Assembly: GCA_013399305.1 (NCBI GenBank) | Contig: VXAI01000021.1 | Location: 4,884,171 to 4,948,170 of the forward strand | Reading direction: 5' to 3' | Source: Rostratula benghalensis | Taxonomy: Eukaryota > Chordata > Aves > Charadriiformes > Rostratulidae | Length of the DNA stretch: 64,000 nucleotides | Shown here: positions 40,691 through 54,812 of the stretch, one piece after another | Numbering within the stretch: the stretch's first letter is position 1 | Layout of the letters: each line of letters starts with the position of its first letter | Notes under the pieces: generated by a model | The model's database searches: none | What the model was told of the DNA's origin: nothing | Seen by the model: only the letters and a program-made list of their open reading frames with translations | Made by a program: the position numbers and the translations under genes

Positions 40691-41151
40691 GAGCTTCGAT
40701 GACTAGTCTTCAGAATCCCTTGTACAAAAAGCCCTTTTAGGAAAAGAAAAGTGAACAGGTACTCTAGCATTTTAGAAGTGTAAGGAGTTAGGAACATTTT
40801 GGCTAAATGCTGAAAAACACCCAATGTGTTTAGAGAAGTGCTGAAATTCCTTGACCTCCTCAAAATACTGCAGACAGTTTTTCACTCCTGTGCCATTCCA
40901 GATCCTCTAATCAAGAAAACATAAGCCTGATATTTGCACACACAGGCTAGGAAGGAAGGATATAAAAAACACCGCAGGTTCTCATTGAGAATTGAAAATA
41001 TAGCAGTTCCTGTGACCTGTGGGATGCTGGAGGAGTGATGCTGTATATGCTGTGTTTGGTTGCCTATGGCTCCTGAGTCTGATTGGCGAGACAGCTTACT
41101 TGTTCTTGTACTCCACTGGGCAGCAAAATGTTGAACGTAGGAGAAATCATA
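40691..41151. other. Spacer between two CR1 copies, no gene seen
   Basis: Unique-looking sequence of about 460 bp. A 115-codon minus-strand open frame covers part of it and extends into the next repeat, but it resembles no known protein. Confidence 0.5.
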
Positions 41152-41424
41152 CATGATTAGAATGAGAGGGAATGGCCTCAAGCTACAACAGGGTAGGTTT
41201 AGGCTGAACATTAGGAAAGAATTTTTCACAGAAAGGGTGGTCAGGGTGGTCAGACCCTGGAATAGGCTGCCCAGGGAGGGAGTTGAGTCCCCATCCCTGA
41301 ATGTGTTTAAGAATCATTTAGATGGGGTGTTGGGAGATTTGGTGCAGGGGAGAAATTTGTAGAGTAGTGCTGATGGTTAAACTCGATGATGCCAAGGGTC
41401 TTTTCCAACATGAATGATTCTATA
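41152..41424 (+). repeat. CR1 LINE, 5'-truncated 3' end (different subfamily)
   Basis: The copy contains GAGAGGGAATGGCCTCAAGC, TAGGTTTAGGCTGAACATTA, GGAAAGAATTTTTCACAGAA, AGGCTGCCCAGGGAGGGAGT and CCATCCCTGAATGTGTTTAA. It ends with ACTCGATGATGCCAAGGGTC, TTTTCCAACATGAATGATTC and TATAA. The 'CTCGATGAT...GGTCTTTTCCAAC' ending marks a different CR1 lineage from its neighbour at 40438-40690. A GGGTGGTCA unit is duplicated at about 41237-41255. Confidence 0.95.
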
Positions 41425-44400
41425 AATCCCCAATTCCTTTTAAGTAGGCGTATGGTTTTCTGAGACACTCAAGTCACTTGATACTGGGCAGAAATTTATG
41501 CTTTTGAACACAAATCACTGTTCCCAAAGCCAAACGCCTCAATCCTCCAGGTTGTCCCCGGGTGCTAGGCGTGCCTGAGGCACACAGGGAGGAGAATAGT
41601 CCCACTACCAGAAAGAAAGCTGTGGCTACACCGAGCTGGTCTGAGGCTCAGAGATGCAAAGGGGCTTGGAGGCCTAGGCTTTTATTATGACACATTTATT
41701 TGTGTTGTGCAGTCATTTTGCAATATTGGCAAAGGCTGGCAGAGAAGGGGAAGCACTGAGTGTCCAGCAGAGTGTGATTAGCATTTTCAGAGCTCGGCTT
41801 GCCAGATGCCAGTGTTGCAAGCATTTGGTTTAAATTGTAGTCTGGACCATTGGTTGGAAATCCTGGGAAGTCTGTCTCATAGCAATTGCAGAATAGCTTA
41901 GGGATAGGCCCCACTGCTGTGTTTGAAATGTCACATCTTCTCCCTGCCCATACTAGCAAGGGGACATTTCTGAAGTGTATCCTTCTTACAGATCTGGAAA
42001 CAGCCATATACCTCAGCAATGCTGGATTTTCATACTTTGGCACCTACTAAATAAATCAAGGGTAATGGGGCAATCAGAAATTATACAGTCATAGTCACAT
42101 GTGCACTTTGCTCAGATGGCCCCATTAGAGGCTTACTTGCAAGCATCACCCTATGTTGGAAAGTGAGCATTAGAGCCCTGACAGCCCTGCGGTCTTCTTG
42201 TAATAGACTTTGGAGCAACTGAAGGTGACTTAAATAGGACCCTGACACCCAAATAATAATAAGCAGTAAGAAAAATTGTGACAAGTGAAGCTAGGCTAGA
42301 ACCTGACAATATTCCCTAATTCCATAGCAAATTGTTTCACAAAGCAGCCTTTTGCTTACATTAAAAGTATGGAGACTTTAATACCAGAAGTTTCATTGAG
42401 TTTGATCTCTGATCAAACAAGAACTTTTCAATCCAAATTTGTGATTACAGAAGGTTATGATTCATATGTAAGAACAAAATATCTATCTATAGAATTCTCT
42501 TTAGGCCACTCAGAAGCAGGGGCATGGGGGAACTTAGCAGAGGGCAGAATTTGTCAGAGATTTGGGAGAAGGCAAAATAATTGATATCTCATAAGACTGG
42601 CTAAATTTAGAGGAAAAAAATTTCAAATATTTCTAAAGACCTATAAAATAGTTTAAATAATAGATGACTACATGTTACTGTGATTCCCACCCCCTCTACC
42701 CCAATACATTCAGGGTATGTAATAATTTTCTTAGAGTGCAAGTATTCTGAAAGAAAACATGGGGGAAGAATTGTTTAAAATTGGAACTCAACACAAGTGC
42801 CTTGTTGTAGGCCAATAAGAAACGGAGAACAAATTCTCCATGAAACAACACAGTGAACTTCCTCCCATGTTACACTAGTAATATGCCCCAAAAGGTGGTG
42901 GTAGTGTAAACAAAGGATGCTGCATACAAACCACTGAAGGGCTATACATAGTTGTGTTATGTGGAGTAGCCGTACTCAGTTTTTTGATGTGATCAAGTGC
43001 AAAGAATCCATCTTTGGCTTAACAAATAAATACCCCAGTGGAAGCTTATATCTTTTTAACTTGCAGTGGTTTTGAGGTGGCCTTCCATGTCTGTCAGCAG
43101 TTTCTGCTGCACAGCAGTGCTGTTCAGCGCATCCCACGTGTGGCCAGAGACAGTTGCCCTGACAATTCACTGCTGACGAATCAGACTGGTTGTCTAGGCA
43201 ACTACCTTCAGCTCTAACTGGAAAAAGATGAGTTAAGACCAGTGTATTAAGACTGCCAGTCCACCAAGGGTGGTCTCATTACCTTTAAGGTTATTCTACT
43301 CTTTAGAGGCATGTGCTGTAATGACCCAGTCTGAGGACATAAGGGGGAATATGGCATCAACAAGAAATGACAGAAGATTTGCTGCAGTGAGGTGTTGTTG
43401 ATTCCACAGTGCAGGGATGGAGGGGATGGGTCTGCTGCCTGGCAAGGACTCCAGATCCCCATAAGAGGATGCAGAAGGTGGAAAGGAAACATTGAGTGCC
43501 CTCTCATGCCCTGCAGATGTCTGGCATTTCACTAAATGATGTAAAATGTCAAACTCTTTCCTTACTGTTAAAATCTTTGGCCTGCGCAGAGCAACCTTTT
43601 ATGAGGTCCAGCACAGACAGCACTTGGTAATTTAGTGGAAGGGAGACTGTTTAGGAACAGTTGTGCCTGGCTGATGGGGGTGGTGCCAGCTATTTTTGAG
43701 GATTGCCAGAAAGAAAAAAAAGCGCTGTTTGTGGCTTTTTGACACAGATGCATGCAGCACCTTACTTATGTGCAGTGCTTTATTGCACCAGTCTTGGGGT
43801 CATCCTGGTGTAAGGGAAGATGTCAGAGGGCAGAAATAGATTTCCTTGTTCTTCTTTGATATACATCTTCCAAAAGGTTTCACATAGCCTAGACGCTTCT
43901 AATACAGAGATGGCAGAATTGCTCATTCAGAATTACATGAAATCAGCTCTAATGTGAGATCCTCATTGCACACACATTTGAGTGCATAACTGGGCAGCTG
44001 CTAAACAGCATGAACCAGGAGTGCTGAACATGGAAAATATACAGGGAATGAGTATGAGTATGACCTTTGGTAATTCTGGTTGGCTTTAAGATATCTATTT
44101 CAATGTGCTGAATTTAAAAAGCCAATCATTTCAGGCATTTGTGTAACTGATAAAAAAACATTACTTCCCTCTCCTGAAGCTATGGCTGTGATGAAGGTAT
44201 CTTTTCCTAGAACTGTGCTTTACCTGTGAGGATGCAGCTGTGAGGACTGCAGGTGGTATATACTGGGGAATTTAGGGGATGATGGTGTAAAACAGGTGCT
44301 GGGGCATGGAAGATGGATGAAGCTGGCAGGTTAAGGAGGGAAATACAGGAATATAGGTAAGTGAGAGCCAAAAAAGCATATCCAGCCTCCTCTGGCAAAA

Positions 44401-47400
44401 GTTTAAAACCAGCTTCCTCCCTCAGGGAGCTCCACACATAGACCACCTCCGTGGACTCAGATGTGCACTTCTTCCCCTCATGATCATGGCTGGAAATAAA
44501 GCAAGAGCCATTTTTTAAGAAGATGAGCTGGCTGTCGAGTGGAACTTAGAAGCTTCCATTATGTTTTGTTCCAGTTAAGTATGAAGTATTTGTCTGTATT
44601 AATGAGAGCTGCCAAATGTCTCTGTCTTCTACATTTGTGTTCAAAATCTGTGTGGCCACACAGACACTGTAGTGTGAATAGAAAGTAATAATAAAATAGA
44701 ATAACATAATCTTTGGGAATAGAATATAATCAAAATGGTTTTGGTTTTGGTTTTCTAGTTGAGCAAAAACCATTGCTTCATTGCTTCTCTATAGTTTTCC
44801 TTGAAGTCTGCATATATGAGGGTTGCAGCTGTTATCATAACTACAAAACCTATCTGAAGCTGGTTTCCTCACAAAGCTGAATTTTAAGTGCTGGAGTATA
44901 TAATATGAAATGTATCCACAGCTAACAACAGTAACAAATTACATGTGTCAACACAGACAGATGAAGCACATTTTGTACAAACGCATAGAAATGGTCACCT
45001 GAGACAGTTTTTTCGGTGCTTCTACCAGAGCCATCAACAATCTTGACAGTTCTAGTGTCCTGCTGAAATTGAAATCTTTCCTGGGAATAGATTAATTAAT
45101 AATCTAATAATCTTGACAGAATGCCATCAAAACATCTTGTTTTGATTTATGTGGAATATAGAATGCAAGTCAAAACGAATCACTGGTGCTTGAAACAACA
45201 CCCTTTGAATTTTTATATGTAATATTCTCAATTCTTCATTAAAATGAGTTCTTAGCAAAAAAACTTGGAATTTTTGACGTGGAAAATTGTGCCCAGTTGA
45301 TTCCAGCTCATAGTCTTCTTTCTTTTCTAACTTACATTTTAATCAAATATATCCACATTATATAAAACTTATTATTAAAATAGTGATTATTGAAATTTGC
45401 AAAATCTCTGTATGAATCTACTATTGGCTCTGGATTGAAAGCCTTAAAATATATTGAGTATATTAGTTGATGCTGAAGATCAACATAATATGTTTATCAT
45501 ATTTTGGGGGGAAAAAAACACCAAACAAAACACCTTTATCCTTTTCTTGATCACATCTACTGAAACTTTTGGAGGCCCTGCTTGTGAAAGTGCTACGCCT
45601 GAGGTGCTGAGAAAGACTTTTGTTCTGCTTACCACATACCTCAAACACTAACCTCATCATTTGTCTTTAGGAAGTCGTGCCCTGACAGACCTTCTGATGT
45701 GTTGCTGATTACTTTGTCAGGAAAATGTAACCTGTTGTGGTGTAAGGGTCTCAGCACTACTGTAGCTCTGTGCTCTATTGCAGAAGGATTCATGGGGTCT
45801 GAAAGCAAAACAAATGGGATTCCTTTTTTGTGCAGTGTTGTGTTTATCTCATAATAGAACAGGTGTAGAGGAGTAGTGCAACTAATATTGGAAGAGGAAA
45901 GGAAGAATGGTAAAATCTAATAATGGGTTGGGAGGGAATGTGTGTGTAACATGCTAGAAAATAGCTGAGGACACAGTCACACTGGGTCTAGGTCTTTTGA
46001 AGTAAATCCTGGCAGTAAGATGCAGAGGTGGGTTGGGGCAGCAACAGCTTGCAAACCCAGCTTTTAGAGGTTTGGTTGAAGTGAAATGCTGATGAGTGCT
46101 GGTTCAGACTCCCTTCGCTGTTTTAGAAATTTCCTCTCCTGTTGAACTTAAGGGATAAATGTTCCCTGAACTTGAGTAGCTGTGCTCAATGCCCAGTTTC
46201 AGTAAAGAGCTGGAAGTGTAATACAGGGGTCTGTCTGTCAGAATCTCCTATGTTTAACAATAAAAGATATTTCACATTTTGCAACCATGCGTGTGCTATA
46301 CAGACATGAAAAAATACTGGATTTTTCAAAAGCAAAAGTGAAAAAGCAAATGGTTTGGCTAATTCAATTGAGCCAAAGTCCATGGAAGAATATTGTTTAT
46401 TCTCCTGGGCTGAGTGTGAGGCATTTTGAGATGATTTGCCTTAGGCTTCTGAACAACAACTGCAGAAACACCTGATTAATAACATTTTTTTTTTAATCTC
46501 CATGAGAAATAGGAATTATTTATGGTAGCATTTAACTGTAACTATAACCAAAATTTATTCAACAGCTTTACAGCCTGTTTTAGACTTACTTGATATGATA
46601 TCTTTGCATCTGTAAATATCTCGGTCTGTTTCTGTGAACTGTGAAGCTCACATAGTGCTTCAAGACTTCTCGTAAGTGCAGCTATTATATTTAAAATACC
46701 ACTGTGGCTCATACAGGAGATCTGCAAGCAGACAGGGCAGGTATTTTATCAACATATTGCCTGATATTTGGCATGTAGGTGGATGTCTACAAACTCACTT
46801 TCCTACTGGCGTTAAATGGATGAGGGAGCTATTTTGGTCCACTTTTAAAAATCGTCTGAAACTCTGTGTGTTGTACTAAGGATTACTACATCTAGTTTTT
46901 GTAATCATAGAAGCTACTACTATTTACATTCAGTAATTGATTTTCTTAGTTTCAATCATTACTTTAGAGTTCTATTTACTTTGTACATTTCTGTTTTGTT
47001 TTCTAAAGATGTAATGAGCATTGTAGTTTTCTTGGCTTAGTGTCAGTTTAAATAAGTCTAGTAGAAAACTTTGTATGTATAGAAAAGTTAGATATAGAAG
47101 TATAATTTGTTGGATGTAATAGCCTGTTAAATAAGTCAAGTTGCAAAGTGAGATGTAAAGAATTTGTTGAAAGTGAAGTGGAAGGATAAAATCTTCTAAA
47201 ATCTATTCTATGCTTCAAGGAAACTATCATTTGTTTTTCTGCACTTACTTAATGCCAAATAGTATGTTAGTGACTAATGGAATATAATATCCATTTCCTG
47301 CAAAATTCAGATGTTAACACTTCTACTTACATGGGAGAAAATATGGTGCTAATTTTCTGTTGGAGGACTAGAGGTGCCATATGGAAAGATATAAAATAAT

Positions 47401-47689
47401 TAATATCCATGTTTTGATTCTCCTAATGTCTCCAAGTCCTCTTATAGTGCTCAACTTAAAGCAGAAAAACTCACCTATTTTTCTAATTGAAATTTTCCAC
47501 GCTATTCTTTTCCTGTGGTATTTTAAGAAAGCATAATATTTCTATATAAATACTTGCTCTCAAACAGTTTGGCAGGCTTGCCAAGGTATGTTTTCTTCTC
47601 TTATTTAATAAAACAAGAGAACCCTACATATGATGAGCTTTGTCCCATTTTTAGTGTGTCCTTAAGCCTCAAGCTATTTTCTAGTACAA
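41425..47689. other. Intergenic DNA, no gene seen
   Basis: No coding exon, RNA gene or confident repeat is recognised in this AT-rich stretch. Local direct repeats around 45090-45120 (AATCTAATAATCTTGACAG) echo CAATCTTGACAG at about 45038. A CACGTG E-box lies near 43135. A/T homopolymers are frequent. Confidence 0.5.
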
Positions 47690-47830
47690 CAGCTAGGAGT
47701 CAGCAAATGAAGCTAATAAGAGATGTGATCAAAACAAGGAAAAGGAAGTAGTTTTTCACACAGCAGGCAGCAGACACATAGATACTTGCCAAAGAAAGCT
47801 GTAGATGCAAAGGTCTTTTATTCAGTAGGA
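47690..47830 (+). repeat. Ancient CR1/L3-like LINE fragment
   Basis: The order GGAGTCAGCAAATGAAGCTA, ATAAGAGATGTGATCAAAAC, AAGGAAAAGGAAGTAGTTTT, TCACACAGCAGGCAGCAGAC, TTGCCAAAGAAAGCTGTAGA parallels the old CR1/L3 3' region. That region has '...AGGAAGTATTTCTTCACACAGCG', '...CTTGCCAGAGGAGGCTGTAGA'. It is much more diverged than the other CR1 copies, and it is called by eye. Confidence 0.55.
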
Positions 47831-50800
47831 GATCTGACCTGGGAAATGCCCCAAACTGAAAATACTTGAAGGCTGAAAAAGGAAGTATACTTTTTCTTTT
47901 AAGGCATATATTTGCCTTATTCATTCTTTCCTCTGGGTCTCCATGTATTGCTTCTGCTGCAGACAGGATACTGAGCTAGGCAGCCCCATGGTTTGAGCCT
48001 GCACAACTCTCCTGCTGTTTTTACTGGATTTCACACTTTGCACTGTTAGTCTTTCCATGTCTTTTATGGAAACGGAATAACACCCCAGATGTAGCTGCAT
48101 GCCAGCATTTGTTGATGTAATTCCTTTGAGATGAAGGGAGTGCTATAAGTAAATATAGAGGCATGTTCTAACCTAGTACTTCTGATGAGACAGTGAAATG
48201 ATTTAGAGACTAATAAATGCGAATAACTCTCAGTTAGCAGCTCTCTTGCAGCTATCTACACTTCAAGCAAACAAGTGTTGCTCTCTATTGCTTATAAAAT
48301 TGGCATGGAAATAATAATTGAAACTAATGAGGCTCTTACCTGGAAATCTGTGTAGACAATAAAAGGTGCCCATTCTCCAGACGTTGAACACAGAACCATT
48401 GAGTTGGGGGAGAAACACAACTGGTATGAACATAGTGGGATTTGGCAGTGCTGATAATGTGTCTCCTTTCTAGCTCCTTGGTTGGTTGTTGGGCTTTTTT
48501 AAGTGCCTCCATGTGCTTCTTTACTCTCAGCTGATTATTCCAGTGTCAGCAAGTAATGGTCAGGAGGTGGAGGCAGAACTTGCTGTCCCAGAGAAGGAAA
48601 GATGCCCTCCCTTCTCTTTGACTTGCAGCTTGGACCCAGACCAGAAAGATGCTCTCTTTGTTGTTCAGGGCAGCTCCAGAGGAATTTGATAGCTGTATAT
48701 TTGGAGAGAAAGGAATTACAGTACTGCTTATAGCCCAGCAAGACCAAGTCTGCGAGACTCCCATCCATGGTTATTTCCCATTCACCCAAACAGATGTCAA
48801 ACAAGTATTTTTGTCTTAATCTCTTTGATTAATGGCTTGGGCCACATACAGATAAAAAAAGTTAATGATTACACCTAGTCTGGCCTTGCTTTCCTGTCTC
48901 TTGCATATGAATAAGGGTGAATGCAAGCAGAAAAATAATAGGACTTGTTTCATCATTTTGACAGTACATTGTGGCTTAAAAGTACCTGGCATCCCCTTTG
49001 ACCACCATCTGCTCTTGACTTGAGTTCTCAGTGATATTTAATCAACAAGTGTGTTTTCCTGTCAAAGAACTAGCAAATTCTCTGCACATGCCATGTAGTG
49101 GAAAAGCAGTTTATGTGCTATTTCCCCTGCCAAAGGAAGCCACACAGAGTATAACAGAAAAAAAATAGGGAAATATGTCATGGTGTGGGTGAGTAGGCGC
49201 AACAGTTGCTTTTTATCAGATGTATTTCTTAAAGGACTGGTCATGGAGGAGGACCAAAACTTACTCTCTTGAAAGGAGCAGATGTTTTTTATGGCCTGTC
49301 ACTGTTGCTTCCCTGGCATGGAAGGATGCATCCTGAGGAGACACTGGGAACTCCAATGTTAATAATTAGCAAAAAGCTTGAATACTGTGCATTAAAATAG
49401 AAAGCACTGTTTCATACAGTGCACAGAAAGACTATGAGTGCTGGAAGAGAAGCAGCTCAAAAAGGAAATAGTAGTTGGCAGTTCTTCTGGAGACTGATGT
49501 ATGGAGAACATCTCGCTTGATCTGTCACAGGACAATTCTAACAACAGAGAGAACAGTAGGAACCAAGCCCCCAGATAGTAAAAAGTTGAATTGTCTTGCT
49601 TTGTGTTTATATGCCAAGAGGAAATTAGTGTAACGTTTCCCCATTTGTTCTGCTGGGACTGAGGTTCTTCAAAATGCTTCTCTTGCTTAGTGGGCAGGAA
49701 AATGCCAGGAAACATTTTATATTAACAATTCTGCTATACCAAACACTCCTAGCCTAGACTTAGATGCACTGGTTTTAACAGTGCATTTATCTATGCTTTT
49801 GTTATTTAACACTTTAATTCTTATAAGGGCAAGAAATCTCAGCTATGGGATTGGCTTCTGTTGCCCTCCATGCTCTATGAACAGCCATGCAAAAAGATTT
49901 CTGTAAAAGATTCATGCTCTGGAAAGAGGGACAGAAAATAAAAATTGCAAAGTCGTATGAGCACAGGCTTCATACTGGCTGGTGTTCTGATGGCTTTACG
50001 GGAATACAAGAAAAATATCTGCGTTTGCTTCCTCTGTCAGGGTCATGGCACAGCAAATTAATGAACTGCTGAATCTTGGTCCATATGTCTTTCATTTGTT
50101 TTCTGTGATACATGGAGGCAGAAGGCTTGATCCAGCCATGCAAATATATTCTTCGGTGCTTGCTACAGAAGTTGCAGGAGAGGTTACCTCCACTGGTGTG
50201 TCATGCTATTGCAGAATCTCTATCAGGAATTAGCTCATATGTTTCTCTTAGGAATAATGTGAAAGATAAAGCTGTGGGGCCAGTGGATTGTGGGTGAAGA
50301 AATCCTGCCTTCTGAACACATTTTCCTACTTGCTGTTAGGCTGACTAAACACAAAAGGCTAATTTTTGGAAGACCACCTAGTCATGTAGAGTTGCCTTAT
50401 TTTGCTTTTATATTTCAACATCTTTGGTAAGGGTTCATTTGCTGTTTTCAAACAACACCTCTACTTCAGATGCATCAGTGGTTTGAGTAACTTGAAAAAT
50501 ACCTTAACATTTATCGAAGTCATGATATATTACTCTTGCAATTTGGTGCATTCAGTTACGGATGGGAAGAAATTGAATACCTCCTATGTTAGTTGTAACA
50601 GCCTAATCTCTCAGCATTAAAAAAATAATCTAATTTCCAAACCATCTTTACATGCTTCGCCAGCCAGTCCTCCTTTAATGTTGTTATTGATTTTGTTCCT
50701 AGAGACTAGATTGTTTTTTCCTTAAGACTGGGGGAGGGAAGGGGATTTGTTATCCAAAACTGCTTTTGACATTAAAATGTTGGTCAGACCTTATTACATC

Positions 50801-53800
50801 AGCAGAGAGCACTAGTAGTTATTTTAAAGGATACACCCATGATTATGCTTTTTAAAATTGACTGATGTAGAGATGTATATATATTCTCACAGAAGTAATC
50901 TCCCACTGCTTTGATGCGATCCAATTATTCTTAATGTAAAATTTAGGGTCAGTTTTCAGACATCTTAGAGCAAAGCTCTGATTCTTGTCTATTTTAAATC
51001 CCAGACATGCCTAGACACGGCAGCTGAGAGCTCTGCACTCAGTGAGATGCCAGGGGAGACTGGGGAGGCTGTTCCATCTGATGGGGAAACAGTGAAGTAT
51101 GTGTGGATCCTGATGAAAAGACGTAATAAAATGCAATGTTTCCATAATGGGAAAGCAAGGAGTTACCCAGGACCAATGTGTCTCAAGAACACCTGTGGGT
51201 ATGGATGCAGTTGTGAGCAAACAGGACTGGCTCCTGAACAGCCATCCCTGCTTTGTGTCTGACAGTGTTTAGCTCAAATAACTAATAAGCATGACGATTT
51301 GTATGCCTGCATTCTCCTGTGAGCTCTTCAAGCTTAAATAGGCACTTAATCATGTTCAGGGTTAGAGCAATACCCTGCTGTGTTCTGTTAGTGAAAGAGT
51401 GGTGTTTATTTACCAGTGGATTGCTGGTTACTGTCTATTATTGGTGATAATTGGAATAATTTTCTCAATACAGGAACTTGTGTAGTACTTCATTTGCATT
51501 AAGCATTGCAGACAGCCATGGAAATGACCTTTTTTAATTTAAAAGGAACTGTTTCCTAGTCGAGTTCAACAAACCTAAGTTGGTAAAAACTTCTGCTGAT
51601 TTGTTAGTAAAGAGAATTTTACAAACTCAACAGGAAAGTTATCCTAGTGTTTTTTTCCCTTGGTTATAAAACATGTGCATTTAAGCATTTGCTAGTACAG
51701 AGACACGTGAGGAGCTCTCTGCATGCTCAAATAGGGCATCAAAGCAGAGACAACAATTTCTGAAATACAGCTTGTGTCACCAGGCAGGTGATTGAAATGG
51801 GCTTCAATGTTGTAGCAAGTAAAGACATGGGTCTAACTCACCACAACAATCAAATGGTTCTCTGACCTCGTAGACCTTAAGGCACGTAACTTTAAAGCTA
51901 AACTTTCCCAAACTAGGATCAAAAGTAAAACATAAAATGCCCAAAAGTTATTGATCTTGATTGAGCAAAGGACAATTAGATTTCCAGTATGTTGCAGCCC
52001 TCATTTCAATGTTTTCTAGACAAATGGCAATATACAGCAGCTGAGTATCTGTCTCTTCATATCATTCTGCAGCAACACAGTTGTTTATTGCAGGGCTATT
52101 CTGTAATCAAATGCTCCTAGAATTGACCGTGCTCTATCATGTTCCTTAAATTAAGCACAGCTGAACTGATCAAGGCCAATACTATTTCTTGGGAAGTAGC
52201 CAATCAATTTAGTCCTCCTTTAGATGAAGAGGTGGAAGAAAATACAAATCTACCCTGCAAGAAAACATTTATTTGAGCTTGAACTTTGGGATTAACTCTT
52301 CTGTTTGGGTAAGGGCATGAACACAGTTCACTTTTTATCACTGATCAGATAGGCATGGGTGCTTTAGTAAAATTTCTGTAGGTGAGAAATACTCAGAGGA
52401 AATTGCAGAAAGGAAAATTTTACAGCAAAATGGAGCTAGGTAACCCTTTTATCCTGTGTTCTGTGAGAGTATCATGAGAAGGAGATTTGCTGTAGGGATA
52501 AATGGCTTGTATATATAAGAGTTCAGACTTTCAGAAAGACCAGACTGTCCAGCTGTATCATACTTTAGAAACTGTGTGCTGTCTCTTGGAGAATGCAAAC
52601 TCAGGAAACATTGTCCTATACTATACCATTCTTTAGAAAAATAATTTAGCAGCAGAAACCATTGGAGAAAACAGATACATGTGCCAGACAAGGTATTTTT
52701 GTATTTAGATGTTCCAGGTTTTTATGGACCTAATGCTTATGCCTTTTAGGAATTTATTTATTTGAAGAAGCTCTCCCGACTCTATCTTGATTTAATTACA
52801 TGATATAAACTCAGTGAAGAGAATCAATCTTTGTTTTACTGTGAAATAAACTTAGTTCAGTTCTATATTTTTATCAAAGACTGGATTGGTAAACAAACAC
52901 ATGTAGCTTCCAAGTGTTTTGTATTTCTGGTTATCTAACAGGTATTAATTAACTGAGGTGGAAAAACACGGCTAAGACGAAGGTACCTCAGGCCATGAAG
53001 ATATGACCTTATAACATGTGGTGCTGGCACAGGTGTAAGGTGTTTGGAGCTTCTATCAGAAATTTCATCGTTTCTGTTATGTGTGTTTTTACTTTCTTTC
53101 TATTTGTTGAAGCTGCACAAAGTATAGAAAAGCATAGAAAGATTCTTTAGCTGTTGATTATTGCACTGTTGATGCTTAAGAATCAGCAGTATATTTTTGT
53201 GCTGTGAGCTCACTGGCTCACTGAATTTGTGCCTAATGGCTCTTGCAACTTGATCAGGAATGTAGATGAAATTACAAAAGCATGGTAATGCTGTACGCAG
53301 ATGCTTCAGTGCAGAGATATGGTGTTAGAAGCCAGTGTAATAAACAGCATTTTCTTGTCTAATATCGGCTCAGAGCACTGGAAAAGCAGCCCTTAATGGA
53401 AGGGTGGAAAGATGTATGTCCTGTAGAATGGTGCTTTACATCCCTGAGGCAGGAGAGAATTTTCTGCAAAAGCTTGTCTGTCTTGATTTTTTGAAAAATG
53501 TACCTTCTTAAATTTTGTGACTTGGAAAATTCCAATTATGAACACATGCAACACGTCAATGTGTTTTTATGATTTCTCATCTGTCTTTTAAGACATTCTC
53601 ATTTCCTAGCCGTGGACATTATTATGTGGCGCCTTACAGAATCTGATGGTGTCTGATGGAAGTTTGCTTGGAGGCTGTCACAGTCAAGGCTCTACCAGGT
53701 TTCAACCTTCTGTTACCTGCCCAATAATATGACTTTGGGAGAATCAAGAAGAATTTGTCCCCACTGTACTTGGTAGTGCAGAAAGAGAGACCAGAGGTGG

Positions 53801-54456
53801 CTTCTGCCATATGCACATTGCTAGTGGAACAGAGAGGATAGATGCAGGACAAGAAGGCACAGGAGAATGTGTAGCCAACTGATGAGAAAATAAGAATGGG
53901 TATTTTGTAGCTGTCAGGAGGTTTTCTGGTATTAGAATTTTACAGGTGGACTACAAAGAAGGATGAGGCAGAAATAGGAGTAAAGAGAACAGGAAGAAGA
54001 GGATGAGTAAATAGCTGAAGACAGGCAAGAAAGCTGACCTGAGGGAGACTGGCAAAGATTTGGGGAGGCTGGAATAAACAGGGAGAGGTTCAGTCAAAAC
54101 TACTTTCTTACAGGTATTCTCTGATATCTTCCCGATTTATGCTTTTTCTGCAGAAGCTTAGTTGGCTTTGTTCCCTGTCTGGTCAATAGCGTAGTGTATT
54201 GTGCATTCCCGGGTGCAAACCCTGACCTGCTCCTTCTCCAGTGTAGCAGCACTTTTTAAACTAAACTGCCTGTTGTAATGACACCACTGGTTACGCTTTC
54301 TAACTGCAAAATTGTAATTGGCACTTAGGGTCCCATTTTAAAAATATGGTAAATGGGACACTGCCACTTTAGTACGTTTAAATGTTACTTAAAATTCTCC
54401 TAACAAAGTAATCCGTTGCAGATGTTCAAAACAGCCTTTCTGTATATCTACTGTAG
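47831..54456. other. Intergenic DNA, no gene seen
   Basis: AT-rich sequence with no recognised coding exon, RNA gene or interspersed repeat. Open frames of up to 107 codons are scattered on both strands without splice context or family resemblance. Confidence 0.5.
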
Positions 54457-54812
54457 GTTGAATTAGAGAAAAGGAGGCTGGGAGGAAACCTTATTGCTCT
54501 CTACGACTACCTAAAAGGATGTTGTAGAGAGGCAGGGGTTGGTCTCTTCTCCCAAGTCACAAGCGATAGGACAAGAGGAAATGGCTTCAAGTAGCACCAG
54601 GGGAGGTTCAGATTGGATACCAGGAAAATTTTTTACAATGAAAGGTTTATTAAGCATTGGAATGGGCTGCCCAAGGAAGTGGTTGAGGCACCATCCCTGG
54701 AGGTATTTAAAAGATTGGTTGACGTAGTGCTTAGTGACATGATTTAGTGATGTTTTTTTTTTTAATCAGAGTTAGGTTGATGGTACTAATCACAATTCTA
54801 TGATTCTGTGAT
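54457..54812 (+). repeat. CR1 LINE, 5'-truncated, well-preserved 3' end
   Basis: This is the least diverged CR1 by eye. It contains AGAAAAGGAGGCTGGGAGGA, CTCTCTACGACTACCTAAAA, GGTCTCTTCTCCCAAGTCAC, AAGCGATAGGACAAGAGGAA, GGGCTGCCCAAGGAAGTGGT and CACCATCCCTGGAGGTATTT. It ends with the expected octamer-type terminus ATTCTATGATTCTGTGAT. A run of about 12 T (near 54750-54763) replaces part of the usual consensus before the terminus. The 5' truncation at about 54457 is typical of the family. Confidence 0.97.

Noticed and set aside
53634..53852. Minus-strand frame with a few Cys considered as the SPON1 C-terminal exon
   Set aside because: It lacks the W..W..C and CG.G pattern of thrombospondin repeats and does not end like the SPON1 C-terminus.
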